DNA of 64,000 bases from an uncultured Alphaproteobacteria bacterium (GTDB lineage: Bacteria; Pseudomonadota; Alphaproteobacteria; HIMB59), in contig CACGPU010000007.1 in assembly GCA_902575065.1 (NCBI GenBank), forward strand, positions 1 through 64,000, written 5' to 3'. Below, piece by piece: positions 44,890-53,296 of this stretch. Under the pieces are notes generated by a model. It did not search any database. It was not told where the DNA came from and saw only the letters and a program-made list of their open reading frames with translations. The position numbers and the translations under genes are program-made. How positions within the stretch are numbered: the first letter of the stretch is position 1; every line of letters starts with the position of its first letter.

Positions 44890-45899
44890 TTTTTAGACCA
44901 GTAATTTTTAAAGTGATTATAGTTAATTAAACTATCGTTTTTGAATTTAGAGTATTTTTTAAATGTGAAATCTTTTTTTCTAGAATATGAAATTAGAGTG
45001 TTATCAAACTTAAGGTTATAATGTTTACATCCATTAATTGTCAAAAATTTATTTAAATTATTTGACTTTTCTGAGGTGTAAAAGAGCTCCAATATATTTG
45101 AGACAGAATATTTTGTGGAATATACACCAGCACAACAAAACTCATTAAATTTGCGATTTTTAAGATGTGGAGCTGAGTCAGAACCAAAGAAAAATTTTGA
45201 ATTGCCAGAAAGAGCGGCATTTAATAATGATTTTTGGTGATTTACACTTTTAATTACAGGTTTACAAAATATTTCTGGTCTTAAAAAATTTCCAAGAAAA
45301 GTGTTTGTATTTTCAAGTAAATGATGTGTTGTTATAGTAGCTGCAATGTTTTTGTGCGATTTTACAAAATCTACAGAATCTTTAGTTGTTATATGTTCTA
45401 AAGTTATCTTTAAACCTTTAAAATTTTTTACTAACCAAGATAACTCAAAATCAAGAAATCTTTTTTCACGCTCATAAGGATCATCATTTTCATGAATGTG
45501 TTCACCATGCAAGCACAATGGTATTTTATTATTTTCTAAAAATTCGAAATATTTAGACATTTTTTTGATGTCTTTTACTCCTGATGAAGAATTAGTAGTG
45601 GCATGAAGAGGATATAATTTAGCTGCAAAAAATAATTTTTCATTAACCATATTTTTTAAATCAATAATAGAGCAGTCTTGGTTTAAATAGATTGTAAAAA
45701 GAATTTCAGTATTGTTATTATTATTTAAAACGAAGGATCTATACTTTGATAAAATATTTTTATTAGTAATTGGCTTTATTAAATTAGGCATAACTAAAAT
45801 TTTTTGAAAATTTTTATTATTTTCTTTTAATACGTATTTTAAAAGTTGGCCCTCTCTTAGATGAACGTGAAAATCACAAGGCTTAAAAATTTTGAGCAT
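44886..45899 (-). CDS. pyrC: dihydroorotase
   Basis: PyrC closes carbamoyl-aspartate to dihydroorotate. The 337-residue protein is of the E. coli PyrC type: zinc-binding H11 and H13 in DFHVHLREG, the bridging Lys in FFAAKLYPLHATTNS, His in LHGEH and EHITT, and the Asp in FGSDSAPH. The N terminus is short but complete. It overlaps the stop of the glycosyltransferase gene upstream by 17 bases and shares CTAG with purK. Confidence 0.94.
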   Translation of the reverse strand: MLKIFKPCDFHVHLREGQLLKYVLKENNKNFQKILVMPNLIKPITNKNILSKYRSFVLNNNNNTEILFTIYLNQDCSIIDLKNMVNEKLFFAAKLYPLHATTNSSSGVKDIKKMSKYFEFLENNKIPLCLHGEHIHENDDPYEREKRFLDFELSWLVKNFKGLKITLEHITTKDSVDFVKSHKNIAATITTHHLLENTNTFLGNFLRPEIFCKPVIKSVNHQKSLLNAALSGNSKFFFGSDSAPHLKNRKFNEFCCAGVYSTKYSVSNILELFYTSEKSNNLNKFLTINGCKHYNLKFDNTLISYSRKKDFTFKKYSKFKNDSLINYNHFKNYWSKN

Positions 45900-46803
45900 T
45901 TAAAATATTATCTATTTTATCAATTACTTGATTATAAGACACATCATTCATTAAACAATTATTTAAAGTATAGTTTTGAGTTTTACTAACAAGGCTTTCA
46001 TATGACTCTGATGACCTAACAAGATGACAATGATCAAAAATTTTAGGAAAATAAATATTATCATTTGTGGGACCAAAAAGACCAATTGTTGGAGTTTTAC
46101 TCAATGAAGCCATATGCATCATGGATGAGTCATTTCCAATAAATAACCTTGATTTTTGAAGTAAACCATAATCGTTGAGAATATGTTGCTTACCACATCT
46201 ATTAATTACTTTATCACCTAGTTCTGACTCAAAGTGATGAAATTTTGAACTTTCATTTTCTGATCCTAAAATAAATATTTTATAAATGCCTTTTTCAATT
46301 AGATATTTTGCTATTTTAACAAATTGTTCTGAAGGCCATTCTTTTGGTGGCCAATTTGTAAATGGTGCTAAACACGCATAATTTGAATTTGGAAAAATAT
46401 TACGAACTCTATCGATCAATATTTTAAAATCTTTTTTTAGATCAGTATCAAATCTGTGATGGATTTGTTCATAAATATTTTTACCCTTTTTCATTTTGAA
46501 TATATTTCTTTTTTTTACTCTCAAAAAATAACCAATGATCGAGGATCTAAAATCTACTATTTCGTCGAATTTAAGTGGTGAAAGTTCTTTATAGAGTTTT
46601 AACCAATGTAGATTATATTTTTGTTTAGTAAGATTAATCCTTCTAGAAATCATAGAATAATCATCATAAATAGGCATTGGTAAAGGACCAGAAACTAATG
46701 TTACCTCAATATTTTTCTTATATTTTCTGATGTATTTATTTAAAACTTGAAGGTTAATTAAGGAGTCACCTATTCTATTTGAAGAAATAAATAGTAAATG
46801 CAT
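45883..46803 (-). CDS. glycosyltransferase family 9 (heptosyltransferase-like)
   Basis: With the ATG at 46803 (MHLLFISSNRIGDS) the protein has 306 residues. An in-frame GTG at 46845 would add 14 unlikely residues and run into ygfZ. It shows the GT9 pattern: N-terminal ISSNRIGDSLI for the acceptor side, CLAPFTNWPPKEWPSEQF, and the donor-site segment LFIGNDSSMMHMASLSKTPTIGLFGPT. GT9 enzymes add heptose or related sugars to the lipopolysaccharide core from ADP-heptose. No other LPS glycosyltransferase lies beside it, so the exact sugar is not known. Confidence 0.88.
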   Translation of the reverse strand: MHLLFISSNRIGDSLINLQVLNKYIRKYKKNIEVTLVSGPLPMPIYDDYSMISRRINLTKQKYNLHWLKLYKELSPLKFDEIVDFRSSIIGYFLRVKKRNIFKMKKGKNIYEQIHHRFDTDLKKDFKILIDRVRNIFPNSNYACLAPFTNWPPKEWPSEQFVKIAKYLIEKGIYKIFILGSENESSKFHHFESELGDKVINRCGKQHILNDYGLLQKSRLFIGNDSSMMHMASLSKTPTIGLFGPTNDNIYFPKIFDHCHLVRSSESYESLVSKTQNYTLNNCLMNDVSYNQVIDKIDNILNAQNF

Positions 46804-46829
46804 ATATATACATATAGATAATATATTAC

Positions 46830-47408
46830 ATGCAAATTGAAACACTTAATCCAATAAAAATTAGAGTATTTGGGGAAGAAAGATTTGATTTCCTTCAAAA
46901 TATAATTACCAATGACTTAACTAAATTAAAGGAAGAGTTAAAGAGCTATATACTATCTCCACAAGGAAAGATTCTATATGAAATAATAATTACTAAATCA
47001 GACGAGTCATATGAATTAGTTTGCTCGAATGATCAAAATGATTTGCCTACATTCTTAAATAAATATGCATTGTTATCTGACGTAAAACTCAGTATTGAAA
47101 AAGTTAATAAAAGAGAATTTGATAAAAATTATATTTTAGATCAACTTTCAACTGGAATAATTGACTCAAACCTGCTTAAACAATCCTCTTTACTTCCATC
47201 TGAAGTCAATGATGAATTAGTAGACTATTCGAAAGGATGCTTTGTAGGTCAAGAGGTAGTTTCGAGGATTAAACATCGACAACTAAATAAAAAAAAACTT
47301 TCAATTAAAGTTTTTAAGAAAAAACCTCAAAAACTTCCAACTAATTCAGAAATATTATTACAAATAAATAATTATTACATACTTAGGGAGCCTAGAGTTA
47401 ATAAATAA
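46830..47408 (+). CDS. ygfZ: YgfZ/GcvT-domain folate-binding protein, short form
   Basis: The 192-residue protein is related to YgfZ (IBA57), which helps mature certain [4Fe-4S] proteins with tetrahydrofolate. The signature KGCFVGQEVVSR is at 135-146, with Cys137 as the conserved residue, and the N terminus has the GcvT-like FLQNIITNDL. It is much shorter than E. coli YgfZ (326 residues), lacking parts of the middle and end. Its start lies 26 bases from the divergent glycosyltransferase start. Its stop is separated from the glyS stop by one base. Confidence 0.85.
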   Translation: MQIETLNPIKIRVFGEERFDFLQNIITNDLTKLKEELKSYILSPQGKILYEIIITKSDESYELVCSNDQNDLPTFLNKYALLSDVKLSIEKVNKREFDKNYILDQLSTGIIDSNLLKQSSLLPSEVNDELVDYSKGCFVGQEVVSRIKHRQLNKKKLSIKVFKKKPQKLPTNSEILLQINNYYILREPRVNK

Positions 47409-47409
47409 A

Positions 47410-48759
47410 TTACTTAAAATATTGAGAGTAGTAATTTGCTATTTCAGAGAGTGATACTTTTTCTTGCTTCATGGTATCTCTATCTCGCACCGTAACTGTT
47501 TGATTTTCTAAAGTTTCAAAATCAATAGTAACACACAAAGGTGTCCCAATCTCATCATGTCTGCGATAATTTTTTCCAATATTTCCTGTATTTTCAACCA
47601 TAACTCTTCCTAAACCAAGTGATTGTAACTCTGATTTGACATTATTTGCTGTATTGACCAAGTCAGAATTATTTCTCTTAAGAGGAATGACTGCAGCTTT
47701 AATTGGCGATAAATGAGGTTTGAGTTTTAACAATGTTCTCTTATTTTCTTCCTCTGAAGTATAAGCTTCGTTTAAAATTGCCAAAACACCCCTTTCAACA
47801 CCTGCTGAGGGCTCAATAACGTATGGTATAAACCATTCATTATTTTCTAAATCTTGAATAGCTAATTTTGTTGTAGAATTTTTATTTTCTTGAACTTTAG
47901 CTTTAATATTAAAATCTTTTTGATTTTTAGAATGTGATCCTAAATCAAAATCAGTTCTATTTGCAATACCCTCAAGTTCCTCAAGGCCATGTGGAAAGTC
48001 ATACATAATATCAAAAGTTGCTTTGGAGTAATGTGATAGATCTTTTTTTTCTACCTCGAGTAATTTTAATTTCTCTGATTTGACACCTTGATCTGCCCAC
48101 CAATTTAAACGTTTATCTACCCAATATTTATGCCAACTCTCATCAGAGCCAGGTTTAACAAAATACTCAAGTTCCATCTGTTCAAATTCTCTAACTCTGA
48201 AAATAAAGTTTCTTGGAGTGATTTCATTTCTAAATGCTTTTCCAATTTGAGCTATACCAAAAGGAGGAACCCTACTGGTTGAGTCGACAACATTTTTGAA
48301 ATTTACAAATATTTGCTGAGCAGTTTCTGGTCTCAAATATGCAAATGAACTCCCGTCATCCACAGGACCAATAGCTGTTTTAAACATTAAATTAAATGGT
48401 CTAGGATCAGTTAAATCAGTTGATTTGCAATTTGGACATTTTCCGTCTTCAAGTTGATCTGCTCTCCATCTTGATTTACATTTCTTGCAATCAACTAAAG
48501 GATCAGAAAATGTATCTTCGTGGCCTGAATATTTTAAAACAGTAGGTGAGGTTAAAATAGTTGAGTCCAATCCCTCAACATCATCTCTTTCATAGACTAT
48601 TGATTTCCACCAGGCTGATTTTAAATTTAATTTTAGCTCTACACCCATAGGTCCAAAATCATAGAGACCTTTCATGCCACCGTAGATGTCATTTGATTGA
48701 AAAATAAACCCTCTTCTCTTACACAGAGATACTAAGTCTTCCATATTTTCTGCTGTCAT
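47410..48759 (-). CDS. glyS: glycyl-tRNA synthetase, single-chain (alpha2) type
   Basis: A 449-residue class II synthetase of the homodimeric kind, not the GlyQ/GlyS two-subunit form. It has [13 protein letters not shown] near the start, a zinc ribbon with CKKCKS and CPNCKS, the [10 protein letters not shown] and [19 protein letters not shown] motif 2 regions, and [14 protein letters not shown] (motif 3), before the anticodon domain. Bacteria with this form include Firmicutes, Actinobacteria and Bacteroidetes; most Alphaproteobacteria have two subunits. It follows the S49 peptidase gene by 3 bases. Confidence 0.93.
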   Translation of the reverse strand: MTAENMEDLVSLCKRRGFIFQSNDIYGGMKGLYDFGPMGVELKLNLKSAWWKSIVYERDDVEGLDSTILTSPTVLKYSGHEDTFSDPLVDCKKCKSRWRADQLEDGKCPNCKSTDLTDPRPFNLMFKTAIGPVDDGSSFAYLRPETAQQIFVNFKNVVDSTSRVPPFGIAQIGKAFRNEITPRNFIFRVREFEQMELEYFVKPGSDESWHKYWVDKRLNWWADQGVKSEKLKLLEVEKKDLSHYSKATFDIMYDFPHGLEELEGIANRTDFDLGSHSKNQKDFNIKAKVQENKNSTTKLAIQDLENNEWFIPYVIEPSAGVERGVLAILNEAYTSEEENKRTLLKLKPHLSPIKAAVIPLKRNNSDLVNTANNVKSELQSLGLGRVMVENTGNIGKNYRRHDEIGTPLCVTIDFETLENQTVTVRDRDTMKQEKVSLSEIANYYSQYFK

Positions 48760-48762
48760 TTA

Positions 48763-49557
48763 TCAGATACCAAATTTGTTAAAAAGAAACTCTTCTTTTA
48801 ATTTAGTAATTAAATCCTCACTATTTAAAGAATTAATACCAAGACCAAGTTTTTGTTTGAGAGACTTTGGTTGTTTTATTTTTTTAATTTTAGTCTTTTC
48901 TCCAAATTTACTTTTAAAGAAAGACGACTCAGATGCAATGCCATCAATTAAACCTAAGTCTTTTGCCTCATTAGCTAACCAAAAGGAACCAGAGAATATA
49001 ACTTTTTTATTTTTTTCGCTAAGTTTCTTTTTTCTTCTCGAGGACACCCAATCAATAAAATTTTGGTGTATTAACTTTTGAAGTTTTTTTAATTTTTCCT
49101 CATCTTTTTTATTAACTTTTAAAAATGGATCTAAAAAGCTTTTGTTCTCTCCAGCTGTAAATATCCTTCTTTCTACTCCAATTTTTTTAATAAGATCAGT
49201 AAATCCAAAACCACCTGATATCACACCTATTGAACCAACAATAGAATTTACATCTGCGTATAACTCATCTGCTGCACATGCAAGCCAATACCCTCCAGAT
49301 GCAGCTACATCCTCAACAAAACAATAACATTTCACTTTTTTCTTATCTGAAATTTCTCTTATTTTTTGTGCAATTAAAGATGATTGCACCGGAGAACCGC
49401 CAGGAGAGTTAATGACAATTGACAGTGCATCAAATTTTATTTTCATTACCTTTGAGAAAAGTCCATTCAAATTATCCATATTCAATGGTGCTCTACTTCC
49501 AGATGCAATCATTCCTTTGAGATCAATTGAGATTACTGTTTTGTTTGGACTGAACAT
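48763..49557 (-). CDS. S49 family serine peptidase (SppA/SohB-like)
   Basis: The 264-residue protein has the S49 catalytic pair: nucleophile S87 in EDVAASGGYW and general base K139 in TAGENKSFLDPF. INSPGGSPVQSS at 50-61 shapes the oxyanion hole. It has no obvious N-terminal membrane helix, unlike E. coli SppA, so it may act on the cytoplasmic side or be anchored by the hydrophobic segment near 10-20. Such enzymes degrade signal peptides. Short single-domain forms are common in Alphaproteobacteria. It abuts the tRNA methyltransferase gene. Confidence 0.9.
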   Translation of the reverse strand: MFSPNKTVISIDLKGMIASGSRAPLNMDNLNGLFSKVMKIKFDALSIVINSPGGSPVQSSLIAQKIREISDKKKVKCYCFVEDVAASGGYWLACAADELYADVNSIVGSIGVISGGFGFTDLIKKIGVERRIFTAGENKSFLDPFLKVNKKDEEKLKKLQKLIHQNFIDWVSSRRKKKLSEKNKKVIFSGSFWLANEAKDLGLIDGIASESSFFKSKFGEKTKIKKIKQPKSLKQKLGLGINSLNSEDLITKLKEEFLFNKFGI

Positions 49558-50264
49558 TATTTAAACCAATTTTCTATATCTTTAGAATACTTTGATAAAT
49601 TATCGTGGATTATAATTGCATTTGATGTTTTCTCTATAAAATAATTACTTTTAGTGATTTTTAGAAGGGCATTTTTAGGTTTTCTACCTTCAAAGGGCAA
49701 TAAAGGTGTTGTTGTCACTTCTAGATTAAAATTTCTCAATATATCTAACATAAAATCCATGTTTTCAAATCTATTTATGATAAAAGCTGTTCCTTTTATT
49801 TTTAAATAAAGAATTATGTTGATAATCCATTTTTTCAAATTTGACTCAGTTATATATTTTGAGGCCATTATGGAAGGATTTTTGGACTTTAGTACTTTAT
49901 TTGCAAAATAAAAAGGAGGGTTTGATAAAATTAAATCAAAGTAATTCTCATATTTTTTATCAAAAATGCAATTGTCTTGAACTTTAAATTTTAAATTTTT
50001 AAAGTTATTTTCTTTGTGATTTAAAATTGAAATTTTATGATGAGTTTCATTTTTTTCAAAACCAATGACTTCAGATTCTGGATTTCTATAAGCAACAATT
50101 AGTGAAATAGAACCACAACCAGAACCCATATCTAAAATTTTATTGTGCTTTTTTTTTGCATTAGAAGCCAGAATAATAGGCTCTATACCGCTCCTATAGC
50201 CTTTCTTTAATTGATAATATACAATTTTACCATCTAGTAGAAAATCTTTGGAGTATAAATTCAT
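49557..50264 (-). CDS. TrmN6-like N6-adenine tRNA methyltransferase
   Basis: The 235-residue protein has the Rossmann-fold SAM motif DMGSGCGSIS at 45-54 and the N6-adenine catalytic motif NPPF at 115-118 within LILSNPPFYF. The start (KDFLLDGKIVYYQLKKGYRSGIEP) matches TrmN6/YfiC, which methylates A37 of tRNA-Val. It overlaps the S49 peptidase gene by one base. Its start is 5 bases from the divergent polyprenyl synthase start. The tRNA-Val in this window is a plausible substrate, but this is inference. Confidence 0.88.
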   Translation of the reverse strand: MNLYSKDFLLDGKIVYYQLKKGYRSGIEPIILASNAKKKHNKILDMGSGCGSISLIVAYRNPESEVIGFEKNETHHKISILNHKENNFKNLKFKVQDNCIFDKKYENYFDLILSNPPFYFANKVLKSKNPSIMASKYITESNLKKWIINIILYLKIKGTAFIINRFENMDFMLDILRNFNLEVTTTPLLPFEGRKPKNALLKITKSNYFIEKTSNAIIIHDNLSKYSKDIENWFK

Positions 50265-50269
50265 AGTTA

Positions 50270-51268
50270 ATGCAAAAAATTAATTTTGAACAAACCATAA
50301 AGTTAATTCATAAAGAAATTAATGTAAAGTTAGTTAAAGCTAATAAAGAGCTTGATAGATTTCTAGTAAGTGCCGTCCCCATTATTCCAAAATTAGGTAA
50401 TTATTTTTTCAAAAAAAGGGGAAAGCAATTACGACCAGTTATATGTTTGCTATCAAGTAAAATGATAAATAAAAATTATTCACAAATATCAAGCGATATT
50501 GATATGTCTGCTGCAATTGAATTCATTCATGGAGCTACCCTACTACATGATGATGTAATTGATGAGGGTAAATTACGAAGAGGCCAAAAGAGTATTAACA
50601 CAATATGGAATAATAAGTTTAGTGTTTTGTTTGGTGATTTTTTATTTTCAAAGTCGTTTCAATTAATGACAAAAGCTAATTCTTTAAAAGCAATGGCTTC
50701 ACTGTCTCAAGTAAGTAGTAAAATTTCTGAAGGAGAATTTTTGCAACTTACTCATGAAAATAATATTCATATTACTGAAAGGAAATATATAGAGATCATA
50801 TCCTTAAAAACTGCAGAATTATTTGCAGCATCAATGAAAATTCCTGCAATTTTAACTGGTAAAAATTTAACAATAATTTCAAGTTTGAACAAATTAGGAT
50901 TGTATTTTGGAATTATATTTCAAATCATGGACGATTATCTTGATTATTTTGGAGATAGAGTTACTGGAAAAAAGAATGGTAAAGATTTTTATGAAGGGAA
51001 AATTACTCTACCAATAATATTATTATTAAAAAAATCAAATAAAGCTGAAGTTAATTTTATTAAAAAAGTATTCAAAAAAAGTAAAAGATTAAAAAATGAT
51101 TACATTAAAATAATGAATTTAATGAAAAAATATAAAACTAATGATGATGTAAGAATTTTTTGCAATAAATATAATAAAAAATCTTTAAAAATATTAAAAC
51201 TATTTGAGGGTTATCAAAAAGATCTTTTTATAAATCTTCTAATAAGTTCGATCAATAGAACTTATTAG
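50270..51268 (+). CDS. ispB: all-trans polyprenyl diphosphate synthase (ubiquinone side chain)
   Basis: The 332-residue enzyme extends FPP with IPP units to the octa- to decaprenyl chain used for ubiquinone. The first Asp-rich motif DDVID is at 94-98 in HDDVIDEGKLRRG, and the second is MDDYLDYFGD near residue 222. GKQLRP at 51-56 binds IPP. Chain length cannot be read reliably from these motifs. It pairs with ubiG in the same pathway but is not linked to it. Its start is only 5 bases from the divergent methyltransferase start. Confidence 0.93.
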   Translation: MQKINFEQTIKLIHKEINVKLVKANKELDRFLVSAVPIIPKLGNYFFKKRGKQLRPVICLLSSKMINKNYSQISSDIDMSAAIEFIHGATLLHDDVIDEGKLRRGQKSINTIWNNKFSVLFGDFLFSKSFQLMTKANSLKAMASLSQVSSKISEGEFLQLTHENNIHITERKYIEIISLKTAELFAASMKIPAILTGKNLTIISSLNKLGLYFGIIFQIMDDYLDYFGDRVTGKKNGKDFYEGKITLPIILLLKKSNKAEVNFIKKVFKKSKRLKNDYIKIMNLMKKYKTNDDVRIFCNKYNKKSLKILKLFEGYQKDLFINLLISSINRTY

Positions 51269-52053
51269 TCATATCTAAATTTTTTATTTGGAAATTTGCT
51301 GTTATTTACCTCTTTAGAGTATTTTTTTACAGCAATTTTGATATTTTTTGATAAATCATCATATCTTTTTACAAATTTTGGATGATTATTTCCATACATT
51401 CCAAGCATATCCTCAGATACTAATATTTGACCATCACAAAATTCGGATGCACCAATTCCTATAGTGGGTATTGCTAATACTGTGGTAACTTGCTTTGCTA
51501 TTTTTGTTAACATTCCCTCCAATAAGATGGATACAGCACCAGCCTTTTCTAAACACAAGGAGTCCGAAATAATTTTATTTAAATCCTCCTTCTTTTTTCC
51601 GTATATCTTAAATTTTTTCGTAGAACTAAATTTCTGTGGTTGTAAACCTAAATGTGCCATGACGGGAACTTTTTTTTTCTTCAAATACTTTATTACATCC
51701 TCCAATTCAGTATTACCTTCGATTTTGACACCATCGCAAGAAGTTTTTTTCATTATAGATAAGACACGTTTTACAGTATTAGCCTCACTGAAATCTCTAT
51801 TGTAAGGCAAATCAAAAAAAACTAGAGATTTCTCTGCAGCTTTTTTTACTGCAGTAGCATGATTAATCATTATTTGATCGTCAATAGTTCTTGTTGAGTC
51901 CATCCCATACAGCACATTGCTCATTGAGTCACCAACTAGAACTAAATCAACGAGATCATCAATGATTTTTGTATAGTTATAACTATAAGACGTTAGACAA
52001 ATAATTTTTTTTTTGTTTTTTTTGTTAAATACTGATTTAATTGATCTTTTCAT
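51265..52053 (-). CDS. panB: 3-methyl-2-oxobutanoate hydroxymethyltransferase
   Basis: PanB makes ketopantoate for pantothenate and CoA. The 262-residue protein has LVGDSMSNVLYGMDST near residue 40, DGVKIEGN, VPVMAHLGLQPQ, and IPTIGIGASEFCDGQILV, all standard PanB segments. Alignment with E. coli PanB places the first Met correctly at 52053. That start lies in the four bases CATG, which also contain the apt start on the other strand, so there is no intergenic region. Its stop shares TTAG with ispB. Confidence 0.95.
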   Translation of the reverse strand: MKRSIKSVFNKKNKKKIICLTSYSYNYTKIIDDLVDLVLVGDSMSNVLYGMDSTRTIDDQIMINHATAVKKAAEKSLVFFDLPYNRDFSEANTVKRVLSIMKKTSCDGVKIEGNTELEDVIKYLKKKKVPVMAHLGLQPQKFSSTKKFKIYGKKKEDLNKIISDSLCLEKAGAVSILLEGMLTKIAKQVTTVLAIPTIGIGASEFCDGQILVSEDMLGMYGNNHPKFVKRYDDLSKNIKIAVKKYSKEVNNSKFPNKKFRYD

Positions 52054-52570
52054 GAATAATGATTTAAAAAGTATTCGAATTATAAAAGACTTTCCAAAAA
52101 AAGGTATCGCTTTTTACGATATATCTACAATTTTATCAAATCCTAAAATTTTTAACAGAGTTGTAAACTCAATGTCAAAGGAGGTAAATAAATTAAATGC
52201 TAATACTATAGTTGGGATAGACTCAAGAGGATTTATTTTTGCGTCAGCTATTGCCTTCAAATTAAAAAAAAAGTTAGTTATGATTAGAAAAAAAGGGAAA
52301 TTACCAGGTAAGACCTTCAATACAAGTTACAAACTTGAGTACGGCTCTAACCAATTAGAAATTCAAAGTGATATGATAAGAAATTCAGATAAAGTTGTGA
52401 TAATTGACGATATTTTTGCAACAAGTGGAACAATACGTGCATCAATGAAATTAATTAAAAAAACTAAAGCTAAAATTAATGGTATTGTAGTGCTCTTAGA
52501 ATTAAGTTTTCTCGGTGGAAGATCAAAAATTAAAAATAAACTTATAAGTTTAAATAAGGTTAATACTTAG
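52052..52570 (+). CDS. apt: adenine phosphoribosyltransferase
   Basis: Apt salvages adenine to AMP. I choose the ATG at 52052 (MNNDLKSIRIIKDFPKKG), giving 172 residues like E. coli Apt; an upstream ATG at 52013 would add 13 unrelated residues read from inside panB. GIDSRGFIFASAIA, GKLPGKT, and the PRPP-binding loop VVIIDDIFATSGTIRA are all present. Its start overlaps panB's start codon. Its stop overlaps the end of DUF6165 by 11 bases. Confidence 0.95.
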   Translation: MNNDLKSIRIIKDFPKKGIAFYDISTILSNPKIFNRVVNSMSKEVNKLNANTIVGIDSRGFIFASAIAFKLKKKLVMIRKKGKLPGKTFNTSYKLEYGSNQLEIQSDMIRNSDKVVIIDDIFATSGTIRASMKLIKKTKAKINGIVVLLELSFLGGRSKIKNKLISLNKVNT

Positions 52571-52949
52571 AGTATTCTTTTTCTTCTGTTATCTTTGAGT
52601 TAGACAAAAGATTAATTTCTTTTTTTATTGAAGCCCTAATATCATTTTTAAAATGGACATCTCTTGATAATTTAATAAAAATCTCTCCAAATTCTTTATT
52701 AGCCTCACATTCTCTTTTAGCATTTTCTATATCCCAAAGCTCTTCATTAATATCTTGGAGTTTTTGAATGTTTTTTCTTAATATTTCATAGTCTTTTAAA
52801 ATTAATTTATTACTTTGCTCTACTAGGGCATCTAGCTCAATTTTTATATTCTTTGTTTTGTTAGGATCATTAATTTTTTTTAATTTGATATTTAATATAG
52901 TAATTTTATCATAAAGCTCTCCAACAGAAATTTCAGCTAATATTTTCAA
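52560..52949 (-). CDS. DUF6165 family protein
   Basis: The 129-residue protein is mostly helical and matches DUF6165: MKILAEISVGELYDKITIL at the start, ELWDIENAKREC near the middle (about 72-83), FGEIFIKLSRDVHFKND, and KEINLLSNSKITEEKEYS at the end. Members often lie near polysaccharide or surface genes, but no function is known. It begins with TTG in a TTGA overlap with the cupin gene and is the last gene of the long minus-strand run from miaA. Confidence 0.8.
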   Translation of the reverse strand: MKILAEISVGELYDKITILNIKLKKINDPNKTKNIKIELDALVEQSNKLILKDYEILRKNIQKLQDINEELWDIENAKRECEANKEFGEIFIKLSRDVHFKNDIRASIKKEINLLSNSKITEEKEYSKY

Positions 52950-53296
52950 TTTTTTCTCCCATAGATATCTGAATATCTTTTAATATCTGACTCTAAAAAT
53001 TTACTTCCTATTTGAACTTCAATTAAAACTAATTTCTTTTTTGAACTCTCATTTAAAACTCTATGTTTTGCTTTTTTAGGTATGAATATATTTTCATTTT
53101 CTGATCTATAAAAAGTGCGGTTATTAATAATCACTGTTGCTTTGCCCTCAATAATTATCCAGTGTTCTGATCTAAAATTATGTGATTGATAAGATAAAAC
53201 ACCTTCTGGTCTTACAACAATCTTTTTTATTAAAAAATCTTTTGATTTATTCAGTATAATATAAGATCCCCATGGCTTTTTGATAGATTTTATCAT
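52946..53296 (-). CDS. single-domain cupin related to mannose-6-phosphate isomerase type II
   Basis: The 116-residue protein corresponds to the C-terminal cupin of bifunctional GMP/PMI enzymes. It starts KPWGSYIILN, continues SYQSHNFRSEHWIIIEGKATV (metal-binding His and Glu), and includes IPKKAKHRVLNES. The N-terminal GDP-mannose pyrophosphorylase part is absent. It may isomerise a sugar phosphate for surface glycan synthesis. It overlaps rodA by 4 bases (ATGA) and DUF6165 by 4 bases, so it is expressed with the cell-shape genes. Confidence 0.8.
   Translation of the reverse strand: MIKSIKKPWGSYIILNKSKDFLIKKIVVRPEGVLSYQSHNFRSEHWIIIEGKATVIINNRTFYRSENENIFIPKKAKHRVLNESSKKKLVLIEVQIGSKFLESDIKRYSDIYGRKN

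Noticed and set aside
46804-46845. GTG start of the glycosyltransferase at 46845
   Set aside because: It would add 14 atypical residues and overlap the ygfZ start; the ATG at 46803 begins with the conserved acceptor-site segment.
51464-51805. 113-residue plus-strand reading frame inside panB
   Set aside because: It is the antisense of a well-conserved panB region, has no recognisable domain, and follows from low stop-codon frequency on the opposite strand.
52013-52051. Upstream start of apt at 52013
   Set aside because: The extra residues are the reverse reading of the start of panB and have no counterpart in Apt proteins.
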